64,000 bases of DNA from Luzula sylvatica (GCA_946800325.1 OX326959.1:1818501-1882500); one strand, 5' to 3'; shown: positions 1-10,837, counted from the stretch's first letter. Notes: generated from the sequence alone by a model not told the origin. Program-made: numbers and translations.

Positions 1-99
1 AAAATGGGCGTCGAGTAGAATAGGAATTGATTTTCTTATTGAACCCAAATTTAGTAGTACGTGTTCAATTAGAGTCTTAAAAATAATAATAACTAGGCT

Positions 100-448
100 A
101 ACGAGTCAATAACGTAACTATATTTATTTATGTATATTTTTTACACAATTATTTTCATAATTTTAAGTTAGAGAAAAATATTGAATACATGATAATATGG
201 ATCTCAAAACTTATACAAGGGTAAATGTGATATTTTGTGTTTTTAAAAGGGTAAATATGATCCATATTTGAGAAGGATGAATATGATATTTCCCGATATT
301 ATTAGGGCCAAAACGATATTTCGAGATTTTACAAGGACAAGTATGATATTTTGTATTTGTAAAAGGGTAAAGATGATATTTCAGTTTTTGGTTTTAAAAT
401 GTGTAAATATGATATTTTTTTTTCAAAACTTATACATGGGTAAATGTC
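100..448 (+). repeat. Duplicated upstream flank of F-box cassette A with short degenerate tandem repeats
   Basis: This flank closely matches 20140-20500 and partly 19832-19940, so it belongs to the duplicated F-box cassette. From about 195 it holds six or seven diverged units of about 40 bp built around 'gggtaaatatgatattt'. No ORF of note is present. A role as promoter of the ancestral gene is possible but not shown. Confidence 0.6.
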
Positions 449-453
449 ATACT

Positions 454-804
454 TGTTAATAAGCCCAAGCCCGAATAATAATTATTAAGTTTAATTAGCC
501 CAATTAATGTTAGGGAAAGTTTATTTTAAGGAAAGTAATTTAGGAAATTATTATAGGGCAAGATTTATTATAGGAAAGTAATTTAGGAAATAACTTTTAA
601 GGCAAGGTTTAATTCCTTGTAATGCAAGTTTATGAAGCCTATAAATAGGCCTTAAATGTTTAGGGATTAAACACATTGAAAAGAATATCAAATATCAATT
701 AGAAAAAAGAGAAAGACTTGTAAGAGATTATTAGAATTATAAGAGAATTTTATTTATTAGAAATTCCTTATTTGAATCCATATTCGAATCCCGTATCACC
801 AACA
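454..804 (+). mobile_element. Solo LTR (351 bp) with perfect 5-bp TSD
   Basis: The element starts TGTTAATAAGCCC and ends ATCACCAACA. It is flanked by ATACT on both sides (449-453 and 805-809). Paralogous cassette B has the empty site at about 20500, where 'gtcatactgctaaat' runs on without interruption. A TATA-like 'ctataaatagg' lies near 640 on the plus strand, which suggests plus orientation. No internal retrotransposon domain is adjacent, so this is a solo LTR left by LTR-LTR recombination. The superfamily is not certain. Confidence 0.85.
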
Positions 805-916
805 ATACTGCTAAATAGTTTCCGTCGGTTTATATGCATATTTGTAAAATCTTAATCAAGGTTAAATCCATTTTTGTATATATCCTTCGAAATTTCAATT
901 CTATTATTTTGATTGC

Positions 917-1308
917 TGTTAGAATTTTTACTTCAATTTTGATTGGAGATATTTGTGGGGATCTGTTGTTTGGGGATAAATATCAAAACTAATGGAAAGC
1001 TTCAATCAAAATAATACACAGAGAGAGAGAGAGAGCCCCACAGGGGGCAATTGAATTAATTCTTTTCTCATCTCAAAAAACGTACGGTACATATGCTTTA
1101 TATAGGAATCTTATGCATCCCCTTACACACACCCTTTCAACCCTACATCATATCTATCTAAATTCTAGACACTTCTATTTGAATAGACACCTATTTATTA
1201 CAAGATACATCCCCCTTAATTAATCTAGACACTTCTAATAATTATCCTAATTATCCTGCCCATTAATTAAATATATTATTATATAAAATATTAAAAACAT
1301 TAATTTCA
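917..1308 (-). mobile_element. Solo LTR (392 bp), same family as the copia LTR at 13011-13887
   Basis: On the minus strand the element begins TGAAATTAATG and ends CTAACA. Five-bp flanks ATTGC (912-916) and ATAGC (1309-1313) differ at one base. Cassette B (about 20590-20615) shows the uninterrupted site, reading 'gattgctgcttttagtgc'. The LTR contains a (GA)n tract at 1021-1035 and a minus-strand TATA-like 'cctatataaag' near 1100. Its start, its gggggatgcat-like middle and its 'gatatttatcccca' end resemble the LTR at 13011-13887, which follows copia RNase H. Confidence 0.8.
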
Positions 1309-2500
1309 ATAGCTTTTAGTGCAAGAATTCAGAGAATGCATGTGCAATTTGTCTACAGAATCCTTCACTTGGAGCTGAAATGCCACATTTATAGTGCTTG
1401 CTTAAATTCGAGAAAGAGGTACTGTTTTTTCTGGATGAACGTTTAAGCTTGTATGAATGTCATTTGATGGTGGATGATATTTTATTTCAAAATTTGGAGT
1501 GCTTGACTATTAAATGGTGCATTTTTCACAGTAAATCGAATCCAAAAACTTGTTCGTTATCTGCCCCTAACCTTGAATATCTTCAACTTGAAATCAACAT
1601 TGGAGTAAATAAAGCACAAAAATATGTCTAGGGTTAAAAAAGCAATAATCTGCTGCAGAAATTATGTGTCCGCTTCTGATTTTCTGAGTAGTTTTGCAAG
1701 CGTCGTAGATCTACAGTTATCCTTCTCCGATCAATTGGGAGTAAGTTTTTTTTTAAGAACTAGTGACTTTTTTGCTTAATTTATTTTATTTGTTTTGCTT
1801 ATTTTGATTTATTGAATAATAAAATTACTTATTTAAAAAAAGTGTAGGAAATGTTAAAAGAAGTACCACGTTGCCTAAAATTTTACAATTTGAAGATCCT
1901 CATCCTTGATGCATGCGTGCTTTGTCAGTTTGGCCCAATTTCTTCTTTACTTGCTTGTTTCCTTATTTGGAGAAGCTTATCTTAATCCACGATTGTTTTT
2001 GTTGTTGAAATTTGCGCAGCGGTTTAACACTCAACACACTAATTTTATTACCCAAATATTTGGATTACAAAACAACACTCTTTCACTTTCTCTCTCTAGA
2101 TCTCTCACTCTAACTCGCACTCTCTTTCTTTTTCTATTTGTATGGGACTCACTTTCTATGTGTGTTACATACATCCATCTAGCTACCTATTTATACATGC
2201 ATAAGCCGGTTTACAAGTATCCCTAGAATATTCTAGCATTGGTCAAACGTGACTCGTGGATATGTCTAGAGAATAAATGATATTTCTACGTAAGTCCATT
2301 TGACCATCAAGAAGACTCTCCAATGTTCATGTTTTTTTTTTTTGAATGGAATCCGACAAGCGATCGCTTGTCGTTAACGGTATCCTATGTTTTTACATGA
2401 CTTCTTACATTTCATTATATATTGGAAATAAAAATAAATAAATAAAAATATAACTATCCTATCCCGATAATCATTAAATATTACGCTAACAATGTCTTGA

Positions 2501-4901
2501 CTAGAGTAGCGCCGTTTCCATTGATTTTGTTGCAATCTGTGACGATGTTTTTATTTTTCCGCGGAAGATTCGTCCATTTCGTTCTAACCAGATCGTCCAC
2601 GTGCTTGCAATGAGAATGATGTCCCACACTCTTCTTTGGGTATTGCCGAACTTATTCCTGATGCTCCACCAAAATTGTAACAGTGTATGGTCTCGATTTA
2701 AGGTCATCACAGTGTTTGTATGATCAAGTATTAATTTCCACATTTCTCTTGCATACTCACATTATATGAATATGTGTTCAGCACTTTCGTCGTTATTCTT
2801 ACATAGTGGACACCTAAAAGGTCCTATCCACCCCTTACGATTTAACATGTCTCCCGTTAGGATGCGACCATTTAAGGTAAACCACATGATAATTTTGGCC
2901 TTCATAGGTGCTTTGGATTTCCATAACATATTGCTCCATGAAATATGTTCCCCCGGATCTATTAAAGATATGTATGCACTTGATGTTGAAAAGGAATGGT
3001 CCCGTGTCCATTTCCATTGAATATTTGTAGTGTGTCCATGATGACTCGAAGTGGAGGCTATGTAAAAGGGGATGAGTTTACTCAAGTCTTTTAGAAAGAA
3101 AGATAACTTCGTTGGATTGCAGTTTTGTAATTCTTGTACTGAATTAATTCCATATAGTCTTTGGATCCACAATGTCCATAACGAATCTCGTTGGGTATCT
3201 ATTTTCCATAGCCATTTCAGCATGAGTGACTCATTTTGTGTTGTAAGATTTTTAAGACCCAAACCCCCCATATTTTTAGGGAGGCATACTTTCTTCCAAT
3301 TTACTAAGGCATTTGTCGGATTATCACCATTAGATCCTTTCCAAAAGAAAGCTCGGATAATTCTTTCGATTTGTTTGGTGACCCATTTTGAAAAAACACA
3401 TCCTTGCATTAGGTATGACGGAATACTAGATAGAACCGATTGTGCAAGCATTTATCTCCCTCCGTAGGATAATAATTTTCCTTGCCATGCCGACACTTTT
3501 GTTCGTATTTTTTCTATCAGGGGTAGGAAATCTCGACATTTGGGTTTATTTATGGTTAGTGGGAACCCTAAATATTTCATCGGCAATTCATCTTTGTCAC
3601 AACCACTGATGCTTTGGATATGCGCATGCAACTCATGTGGTATGACAATAGGAAGGAAACTACTTTTGTTCCAGTTTATTTCCAACCCCGATATTTCAGA
3701 AAAGGCCTTCAAAGTTTGCTTGCCATGCCGACACTTTTGTTCGTATTTTTTCTATCAGGGATAGAAAATCTCGACATTTGGGTTTATTTATGGTTAGTGG
3801 GAACTCTAAATATTTCATAATTCCTCTTTGTCACAACCACTGATGCTTTGGATATGCGCATGCAACTCGTGTGGTATGGCAATAGGAAGGAAACTACTTT
3901 TGTTCCAGTTTATTTCCAACCCCGATATTTCAGAAAAGGCCTTCAAAGTTTGCCTTATTATTCGCATGTTTTTTGGATGCGCTTCTACAAAGATTACTGT
4001 GTCATCTGCATATTGTAGAGGAATAGGGGTCAACCTGGCTGCATTAGTCAAGAGTGGGGCAATGTTAGTGATAGCCTTTTGTAATGCATCCTTGACAATG
4101 TTAAAGAGCAACGGTGACAAGGGATCGCCTTGTCTCAGACCCTTTTTGTGTGTAAAAAATTCACTCATTTGTCCGTTAATTTTGATGGATGATGACGATG
4201 TATTTAACAGTTGGAGGATCCACATGATCCATCTGGTAGGGAATCCCCTAGCTATCAAAATACTTTTGAGAAAATTCCATGAAATATTGTCAAATGTTTT
4301 TTTGAAGTCTACTTTGAGAAGGATAGATGGAATTTTATTCTTGTGGAAATAATTTAATATTTCTCTTGTCGTTAAAAAGCTTTCCATTATGCTTCTATTT
4401 TCTATAAAAGCCGTCTGATTTATATTAATGATCGGTTGGATGCATTTTTTCAACCGAGATGCCAATATCGGTGCATTAACACAACTAATCGGTCTAAAGT
4501 CTGCTAAAGTTTTCAGTCCTTCTTTTTTGGGTATCAAAGTTATACATGCTTTGTTAATCGGTGTTAGATCAACATCATTTTCATTGAATTTATTGATCAG
4601 GTTCATGAAATTTTCTTTCAAATTCGGCCAAAAATGTTGCCAAAATTATGCTGGGATCCCGTCCGGTCCTGATGATTTGCCTTTTTGCAGGTCGTTTATT
4701 GCTTGTTTTACTTTCATTTCAATAATTGACAATCACAATGACTCCAAGTCTCTAGAGTTATTCTCAGGATATAGTGTATTTACGTCATATTGTTGCACCT
4801 CCAAATGAGGTTTTCCTAACAGATCTGTGTAGTAGTCCGTGAAAGCCTTTTTAATCGGTATTGTTCCTGTTAGTACGGTTTGGTTTCCCATATCTATTTG
4901 A
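2501..4901 (-). pseudogene. LINE ORF2 remnant: reverse transcriptase plus zf-RVT region
   Basis: Minus-strand translation gives the non-LTR reverse-transcriptase core at 4621-3815. It includes LIPKKEG, the DFRPIS motif, VDFKKTFD (usual form VDFxKAFD), GLRQGDPLSPLLF and the catalytic YADD box. Next comes the block ending in WQGKLLSYGGR (3712-3452), then the connection and C-terminal zinc-knuckle region with CPLC (3451-2762) and a final segment with WTIWLERN (2743-2501). The frame is broken several times, partly by an internal tandem duplication, so no full ORF2 protein can be made. The intact YADD suggests the decay is not very old. Confidence 0.9.
3482..3955 (-). repeat. Tandem duplication of about 239 bp inside the LINE reverse transcriptase
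   Basis: The segment 'ttgccatgccgacac...aaagtttgc' occurs at 3482-3720 and again directly after it at 3721-3955. The copies differ by a few substitutions and a short deletion near 3819. The coding effect is that SGLEINWNKSSFLP appears twice, in separate frames. The second copy joins cleanly to the upstream RT core. This is one cause of ORF2 disruption. Confidence 0.9.
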
Positions 4902-5266
4902 CCAATGTTCATGCTTAAGCAATAAGGAAAATGAATTAAATATTCCACATTTGTAAGGTACTTAAATTTTGTTTACGTTGAGGCATTATAAAGTATAAGA
5001 TATTGTTCTCCAAGCGGCACCAATTCTATCACATATATCATTATAATTATCTTTCAATTATATCTCGTTAATGCAAACACTATTTTTTAAAGCATATTGA
5101 CAAAGATATAACGTTGGAGAAAATATTGAAGAAAACCGAAATGTTTTGTTGCGAGCATCTCAAGTTGGTAGGTATTAGATGTTATTTGAACGGAGATGTG
5201 CGTGGAGTTGAAGAGCTTATTTTGCATTATACAAAGGAAATAGAGGGGGTTGAAGTTGTCATATGA

Positions 5267-7065
5267 GAGGACGTTTCTGATTGAGATTAATGTGTGCTTT
5301 TGGTTTGCTTTGTTGAAACTAGTTGTTAAATTGGTACCGAATTATATTTATTAATGTTTTTTTTTCCCTTGGTTTACTTTAAATTTTGTTTGAGTTTGAG
5401 TTGTTTATTGTAAGTGTGCTTTGAATTTTACCAAAACAAATCTGGTTCTCTCTGTACATCCTTCTCTCCCTCCTGCACACCCTGTAGTTAGAAGAGGAAT
5501 TTTTATTTTTAATTTCAATTTTTAAAAATTTCAGTAGTTTAAACTTTAAATGCTGATCGGGTTATTTGGTATTAGTTTGTTTAGTCTTTTAATATTCCAA
5601 GTTTATTTCAAATGATATAGGTATATGGACAACATAAATTTAGTGCTATATGGGAAAGATAATCAATTGAGGGATTACTTGATATTTTGAGTATTGAGAT
5701 TCTATAGGAGGATCTGATTGCAATTTTAAAAATCGAGACATTAACTTAGAAGATAAATGTGGTGGCTCTGAATCCAATTCTCATTTTCTCGATCACAGGC
5801 GATGAAAAACATGTAAAAGAAACGTATTTTATTTTTATTTTTATAAGTTCATATAAATATTAAATCGTAGGGAACTTAAACAATTGTTGGTTTCTATTCA
5901 AAATCATGTTTCAAATCGCTCGAGTTATACAGGACGTGGTTGGAAAATGGCTACAAATATACTTAACACACATACTATGTATCATATAAGGCCCCTAAAA
6001 AAAATCTATCCCTGGTAGGGATGTCAATGGTGTGGATATTGCCCAAACCGACCCGAACCGTATCCGAAAAAATATCCGGATTCGAAAAAAATATCCGGAT
6101 CCGAGTGGATCCGGATATGGATCTGGTTGCTAATTTTAGGTGTATCATAAATCAGTACATTAAAAACTTCTACTGCCAAAAACTGTGACGAGCGGGTTGC
6201 GTTGTATAATCATTATCTTCATATTGATCATGAGGAGGAAAATACATTTGTAAATTTGTATTGTCGAAAATGTTCATCATTGAGTCGAAGGGTGGTCGGT
6301 TTTCGTGTTGTGTGTTACCAGTATACGGATCGGAATAGTTTTCATTATTTGCGCTTCCAGTTGAACTTATAATCATTATCTTCATATTTGCGCTTCCAGT
6401 ATACTGGTAGGGATGTCAACGGCAGTAGTAATTTTCTTAGGTAATGTAATTTTTTTAATGTAGTAATTTGAGTTTCATGAGTTGAATTTGTGTGTATCAT
6501 GTTTATGAATATTTATATATTTTTAAAATAAGTTTTTTAATTTTTTTCTATTTTTTCCGATTTTTTTACTAGCAGTCCGATTTTTTTTTTTTTGACTCGC
6601 CCGAGTCTTGTCCGCGTCAGCCGAGTCCCGAGTCTCCAGACCCGACCGAGTCCGATTCCGATACCGAGATTTCGAACCATGATTTATACTCACAATCGTA
6701 AAATTACGTTTAAATATAATCATATTTATCGTTCATGTCACAAATTATATATATTTATAACTAAAAAGTAAGTTATGTTATAATAACATAGTATCCGTTT
6801 TAATATCCGAAAGAGAACCGTATCCGTATCCGTATCCGACAATATCCGAACCGTATCCGTATTCGTTTATTATCCGAACCGTATCCGGATCCGGGTAATT
6901 CCGTATCCGGATCCGTATCCGAAACAAAATATGGATATGGATCTGGTATGACCACTATCCGAACCGGATCCGAACCATTGACACCCCTAATCCCTGGCCC
7001 GGGCTTAGCAGGCTCGTTATGAGATCAAATAAGCTTGATTTGCTCTTTTTTTAGTAAAATTTATT
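5267..7065 (+). repeat. Shared 3' flank of F-box cassette A, interrupted by a hAT MITE
   Basis: The sequence after the pseudogene stop, up to about 6007 and again 6998-7065, matches 26956-27745 (cassette B). Its reverse complement matches 15830-16500 (C) and 33480-33980 (D). It has no coding capacity. It shows that the duplication unit extended well beyond the coding exons. The homology to B stops near 'aaaatttatttgcac'. Confidence 0.75.
6016..6989. mobile_element. hAT-type MITE (974 bp), TIR TAGGGATGTCAATGG, 8-bp TSD
   Basis: The ends are TAGGGATGTCAATGG and CCATTGACACCCCTA, which are inverted repeats. A perfect 8-bp TSD ATCCCTGG lies at 6008-6015 and 6990-6997. Subterminal regions are rich in 'ccgtatccg' motifs. 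A 626-bp relative is at 14097-14722. The extra middle (about 6135-6670) has a 71-codon minus-strand ORF (6385-6170) that I do not recognise. No transposase catalytic motif is visible. The 8-bp TSD points to hAT. Confidence 0.85.
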
Positions 7066-7832
7066 TGCACTAGTAGATTGTATTAACCCAGGTAATTAGT
7101 AAATTGGCCAAGTATGTAAGTAATCGAATTTGCATGAACATAATTGTTAAATTTGCAAAGAAAAAAGTAAAATAAAAATTTCACCGACCCGGATTTTAAA
7201 TTTGTAAAGAAAAAAGAAATTTATTAGTAAAAATGAACCTGAGTTTGATGATATTTTTAATATTTTGGTTTTTAGAACATATTTGTGATTATTCTTTTAT
7301 TTTCAATTGACTTATTTTTTGTAAAAATGAACCTGAGATTTGTGATATTTTGTGCTATGTGGAGTTTGGAGAGGTTTTTGTGCAAAAATACAAATCTTAA
7401 CATGTCATTGGATTTGTGAAAGGATTGTATATATAGGGTTTCAGTGGCTCATATTCTCCGGGTTGCTCTTCATTCGCCGTTTTTTCTTTGCTCCGCATTT
7501 TCTCCGTCAATCCAATCATGTGGTAATTAATCTTCTTCTTCTTTTGGTTCCCTTAAATATGTATTTTTAGAGGAACATTTGCTCTTTTGTCGCCGTATTT
7601 GGTCCCATATGAATACATGTGTCGTTTATGCTTATTTTGGGCGATTTGTGAGATTTGGTTTCGTATTTCGCTGCTGATGCTTTCATGGCAGTACCGTTCG
7701 TTCAAATGGGGATTATTGGATTTTTTGCATTTGAATGGTATTGTTTGTTGTCATTTCGTTTTTGGGTATAAGAATGTCTTCACTCTTCATCTCATTTTTT
7801 TCAATTTGCAACAAATAAGATGTCTCAATAAG

Positions 7833-8834
7833 TGGAAGGGGAAACTACTATCCTTCGGAGGAAGATTAACTTTAATAAAATCAACGCTAAGTACCATACC
7901 CATATATCAAATGCAAACGACATTACTACCACGAGGAGTAATAAACGAAATAACGAAAACTATAAGGGCATTCTTGTGGAAAGGGGACGATAAATGCACG
8001 CCGGGAAGTTGCCTAATAAACTGGGAAAAAGTTACTTTACCAAAAAAATTTGGAGGATTGGGAATCCAAAATATAGGTGACAAAAACAAATCGCTCATAC
8101 AAAAAACACTTTGGAAAATAAATGCACAAGAAGAAAGCATATGGTCTAATTGCTTACAAAAATTGTACGGGGTGAACAAAACGGACGATCTCCTAAGACT
8201 ACCCGAAAATTCTATTTCATTCTTCATAAAAGATCTAATAAAACTAATGCCTCTTTATAAAATCTCAACGATACGAAGCGAACTTGATAACAAAACTATA
8301 TGGAAATGGGAATCTAAAGGAATTTATTCATCAAAATCGGCCTACAACTTCCTCCGAAACCCGGGAATAATCTCATATTGGTTCAAAGACTTATGGAAAA
8401 TTAAAGTACCTCCTAAGATCCAGTTCTTTCATTGGTTGGCTCTCCACAACCGACTAAACACGGCAGATATCCTACAAAAAAAAGGCTTCCCTAATAATGA
8501 AATATGCCCACTTTGTAAAAGAGAAAATGAAACCGCGGATCACCTATTAGTAAAATGTAGTTATACAAAAGCGACATGGAGACTCATAGAAAGAATCGCA
8601 AACACACCGGTTAGATGGGAGGGCAAAGAATCAATTGTCGAAACATGGATATATAATACGCAAAGACAGAAAAAAGAAGATAAGGCTCCGTGGCAAGTCT
8701 TGTGGGCGGCCGTAAATTGGTCTATATGGAAACAAATGAATGCGCGAATATTTCAAGGACAAACGGCTTCCCCAATTGTAGTGGCTAACAAGTCTTTCGA
8801 AGATGCGGTACAATGGATCAAGGCTACTAAATGA
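7833..8834 (+). pseudogene. LINE ORF2 C-terminal fragment (connection and zf-RVT region)
   Basis: An open frame of about 333 codons runs from KWKGKLLSFGG to AVQWIKATK and the TGA at 8834. Motifs include GDDKCTPGSCLINWEKV, LPKKFGGLGI and the zinc-knuckle-like CPLCKRENETADHLL with a trailing C. These are typical of plant LINE ORF2 downstream of the reverse transcriptase. No YADD box or endonuclease is present, so it is non-functional. The frame also stays open upstream to 7587, but that part is host DNA before the TSD and is not LINE. Confidence 0.9.
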
Positions 8835-8970
8835 ACATATAGGACAACATAGCATTGCAACTAACCTTTTAAATCTACTTTTTCTTTCTCTCTTTTCGGA
8901 TGTAAACAATTTTTCTTGGTTAATGAAAAAAATAGAATATACCAATCGGTAATTCTAATTTCAAAAAAAA
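7833..8970 (+). mobile_element. 5'-truncated LINE (about 1.14 kb), plus strand, 14-bp TSD
   Basis: A short A tract at 8963-8970 ends the element. The target-site duplication GATGTCTCAATAAG is perfect at 7819-7832 and 8971-8984. Only the C-terminal part of ORF2 is left. Its WKGKLLSFGGR start corresponds to the same region of the LINE at 2332-4901, but the two proteins differ substantially, so they are different subfamilies. Confidence 0.92.
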
Positions 8971-9110
8971 GATGTCTCAATAAGCATGGTTTTTACTGTT
9001 GCCGGTGATGCTCGACTTTTTTCACTATCTGTGTTGCCGGCTGTGAAATCTCTTCATTTTTCGAGAAAGCCGGATCTTGAAAAATGAAAAGATTTCCTTC
9101 TGGCAATACC

Positions 9111-10190
9111 AACAGATGTATGAACGCTGAGGCAACAAAGCTGTACGAATCAATATAGTCAAAACTTATACATATCATCGATATTTATTCTCAGATAACT
9201 AATATGTTCGCAAAGTACAAAATCATTGTATCACATATGTTCACAAAACACAAAATCATTGTATGACTTTATGTGTGTGAGATCAACAAGTATATGAAAC
9301 AACCCTGTCTTCGTCAAAAATAACTAAAACATTCAGTGTCAATATAAATGATCGTCTCCCAAGAATTTAATGCACATGCAGCTCTAAACTGATAAACAAA
9401 TTGTTACACAGATCAACAGTAGGAGAACAAAGAACTTTGTGTTCGCCGAAAATAATTGCAATATTTTGTGTCCATATTATCATCTCCATAGAATTTAATG
9501 TGCATGTAGCTCTAAACTGATAAATAAAAATCGTTCTCATCAAAAAACATACATACACGAACGATGTGAATTGTCCAATGGACTTAAATAGTCATGTTTA
9601 TTGTTTTGTATGTAGTAAATTGTGCAATGGATTCGAAATAATCAAATTTCCTACTGTCCTATTCATTTGACTTTGACTGCATGCAATGAATTGTACAAAT
9701 GCAAAAATATCAAAACAGACAACTCTACAATGTTGTTATTTTCTTATTTCAGTATTCCAGCAATTCAATATAAAAAGACCAAGCTAAATATGTTTTGCTC
9801 ACCATGAAAACAGCTCCTCATTGATAAGCTGTGAAAGACAATGCATATGGACTCATATTGATATTATCGCATATCGCTGGTCCTTATAATATCTGAATTT
9901 ATTCGTTAGCAAATTTTTTTGACACATCAGTTATTTCATACGAATCATGGAACAACAAAGATTGTTAAACGTGAAATATGAAACATGATTACAGTTATAA
10001 CTTAATGTTAAATAACAAGACTAATTTTAAATATAAATATAATATATGAAATATAAATATCATAGTAAATTGAATAATGATATATTTATAAATCACAACT
10101 CACGAATATGAAAAACGAAATACGAAATATAAATACGAACAAAGACACAAGTACAGGTACGACGAAATGGCTATGAACACGAAAAATGAG
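9111..10190. repeat. AT-rich intergenic stretch with short diverged direct repeats
   Basis: I see no gene here. Two related segments of about 80 bp (about 9305-9390 and 9440-9525) share 'agctctaaactgataaa'. A shorter pair near 9200 and 9240 shares 'caaaatcattgtat'. The sequence is otherwise unstructured. Confidence 0.4.
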
Positions 10191-10214
10191 CATCATCATC
10201 ATCATCATCATCAT
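10191..10214. repeat. (ATC)n microsatellite
   Basis: Eight uninterrupted ATC units, followed after a short gap by a further three or four. Confidence 0.9.
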
Positions 10215-10317
10215 CGTTGCATCATCATCATTGTTAGCAGTTGTTGAAAAATTTATAAATATCATGATTTACTGAGGCAAACATATAATATTCTTACATA
10301 TTTTATTTTTGAAGAAA

Positions 10318-10553
10318 ATGTTCGTTTGTTCCGATGTATTTTAGTGTATAACCTCCTAATAACATCATTAAGTCAAACCTTATATTGTCGTAATTATTTT
10401 ATTTATTTATTATTAGAAGCTATTTAATATTATATGTTGTTCATTTATTCCGATGTACTTCATTGTATATTCTTCTAACAACACAACTAAGTGAAATTTT
10501 ATATTGTTCCAATCATTTTATTCATTTATTATTAGAAGCTATTTAATATTATC
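10318..10553 (+). repeat. Pair of diverged tandem repeats, about 120 bp each
   Basis: Both units contain 'tattccgatgta'-like sequence, then 'ttattattagaagctattt'. The first spans roughly 10318-10437 and the second 10438-10553. They sit inside the possible Helitron body that ends at 10837. Confidence 0.7.
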
Positions 10554-10709
10554 TGTTTCTTTAGTTGCAAATTTTTTATATTTGCTTCATTGATTCCTTT
10601 GTGCTCCTTATGATGTGTTAATGATTTGTTCATATCATTTGCGCAAATCGCATATGATACATTCATTTCAATTTGAGAAATTATAGTAAAATACAAAACT
10701 CATAACAAA

Positions 10710-10740
<31 letters not shown>

Positions 10741-10797
10741 AACAAAAAAAAAAAATAATATATAAAAAAAATTAATAATCACAAATTCGAGAACATA

Positions 10798-10837
10798 CGT
10801 GCAAGTACCGCGCATTTGCGCGGGAGAAAAGCTAGTT
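10798..10837 (+). mobile_element. Helitron-like 3' terminus (hairpin plus CTAG)
   Basis: The sequence shows a short GC hairpin CCGCGC-ATTT-GCGCGG, then a spacer and CTAG followed by T. This is the usual 3' signature of plant Helitrons, which insert between A and T. A poly(A)-rich tract at 10722-10760 lies just upstream. I did not find a convincing TC-type 5' end, so the full element is undefined. Confidence 0.6.

Larger units (their letters stand above)
2332..4901 (-). mobile_element. 5'-truncated LINE (about 2.57 kb) nested in the solo LTR
   Basis: A poly(T) run at 2332-2343 is the 3' poly(A) tail of a minus-strand LINE. The 12-bp target-site duplication CCAATGTTCATG is perfect at 2320-2331 and 4902-4913. 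The body encodes ORF2 reverse-transcriptase, connection and zf-RVT-like segments. The endonuclease half of ORF2 and ORF1 are missing, as expected for incomplete target-primed reverse transcription. Both ends lie inside the LTR at 2003-4949, so this LINE is the younger insertion. Confidence 0.92.
2003..4949 (-). mobile_element. Solo copia-like LTR inserted in F-box exon 2 and split by a LINE
   Basis: The outer element begins TGTTGAAATTTGCG at 2003 and ends TATTCCACA at 4949. Perfect 5-bp TSDs TTTGT lie at 1998-2002 and 4950-4954. Cassette B has the uninterrupted exon at 23676-23690. Without the nested LINE the LTR is about 365 bp. On the minus strand it reads TG...CA with a TATA-like 'gtataaatagg' near 2200, so it probably lies in minus orientation. 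No internal domain remains. Confidence 0.85.
1309..5266 (+). pseudogene. F-box/FBD pseudogene, cassette A (F-box end missing)
   Basis: This is a broken paralog of the intact FBD F-box gene at 16526-18018. Recognisable parts are the 3' part of exon 1 (about 1432-1740, with the family segment DDILFQNLECL and a GTAAGT donor at 1741), exon 2 (1848-4957, with acceptor GTAG at 1846) and exon 3 (5093-5266, the FBD-like end running from IDKDITLEKIL to EIEGVEVVI and a TGA). The F-box itself is absent. A 4-bp insertion near 1606 and a 1-bp deletion near 1968 shift the frame. Exon 2 is split by a solo LTR that itself carries a LINE. The exon/intron layout matches copies B to F. It cannot encode a functional protein. 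Confidence 0.85.
7340..9110 (+). other. Possible decayed host-gene 5' end (TATA, leader, intron), split by a LINE
   Basis: A TATA-like 'tgtatatataggg' near 7430 is followed by a pyrimidine-rich leader. A possible donor 'gtaattaatc' lies at 7521 and a possible acceptor near 7818. With the LINE removed, a short frame from ATG at 8986 reads MVFTVAGDARLFSLSVLP before stopping near 9086. I do not recognise this peptide. It could be the 5' remnant of a lost or captured gene. Splice sites and start are inferred only from local sequence. Confidence 0.25.

Noticed and set aside
2766..4352. Plus-strand ORFs opposite the LINE (up to 174 codons)
   Set aside because: They are antisense shadows of ORF2. 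The minus strand has the reverse-transcriptase motifs.
7587..7832. N-terminal 80 codons of the long plus frame that ends at 8834
   Set aside because: They lie before the LINE target-site duplication and have no LINE similarity. The frame is open by chance through host DNA.
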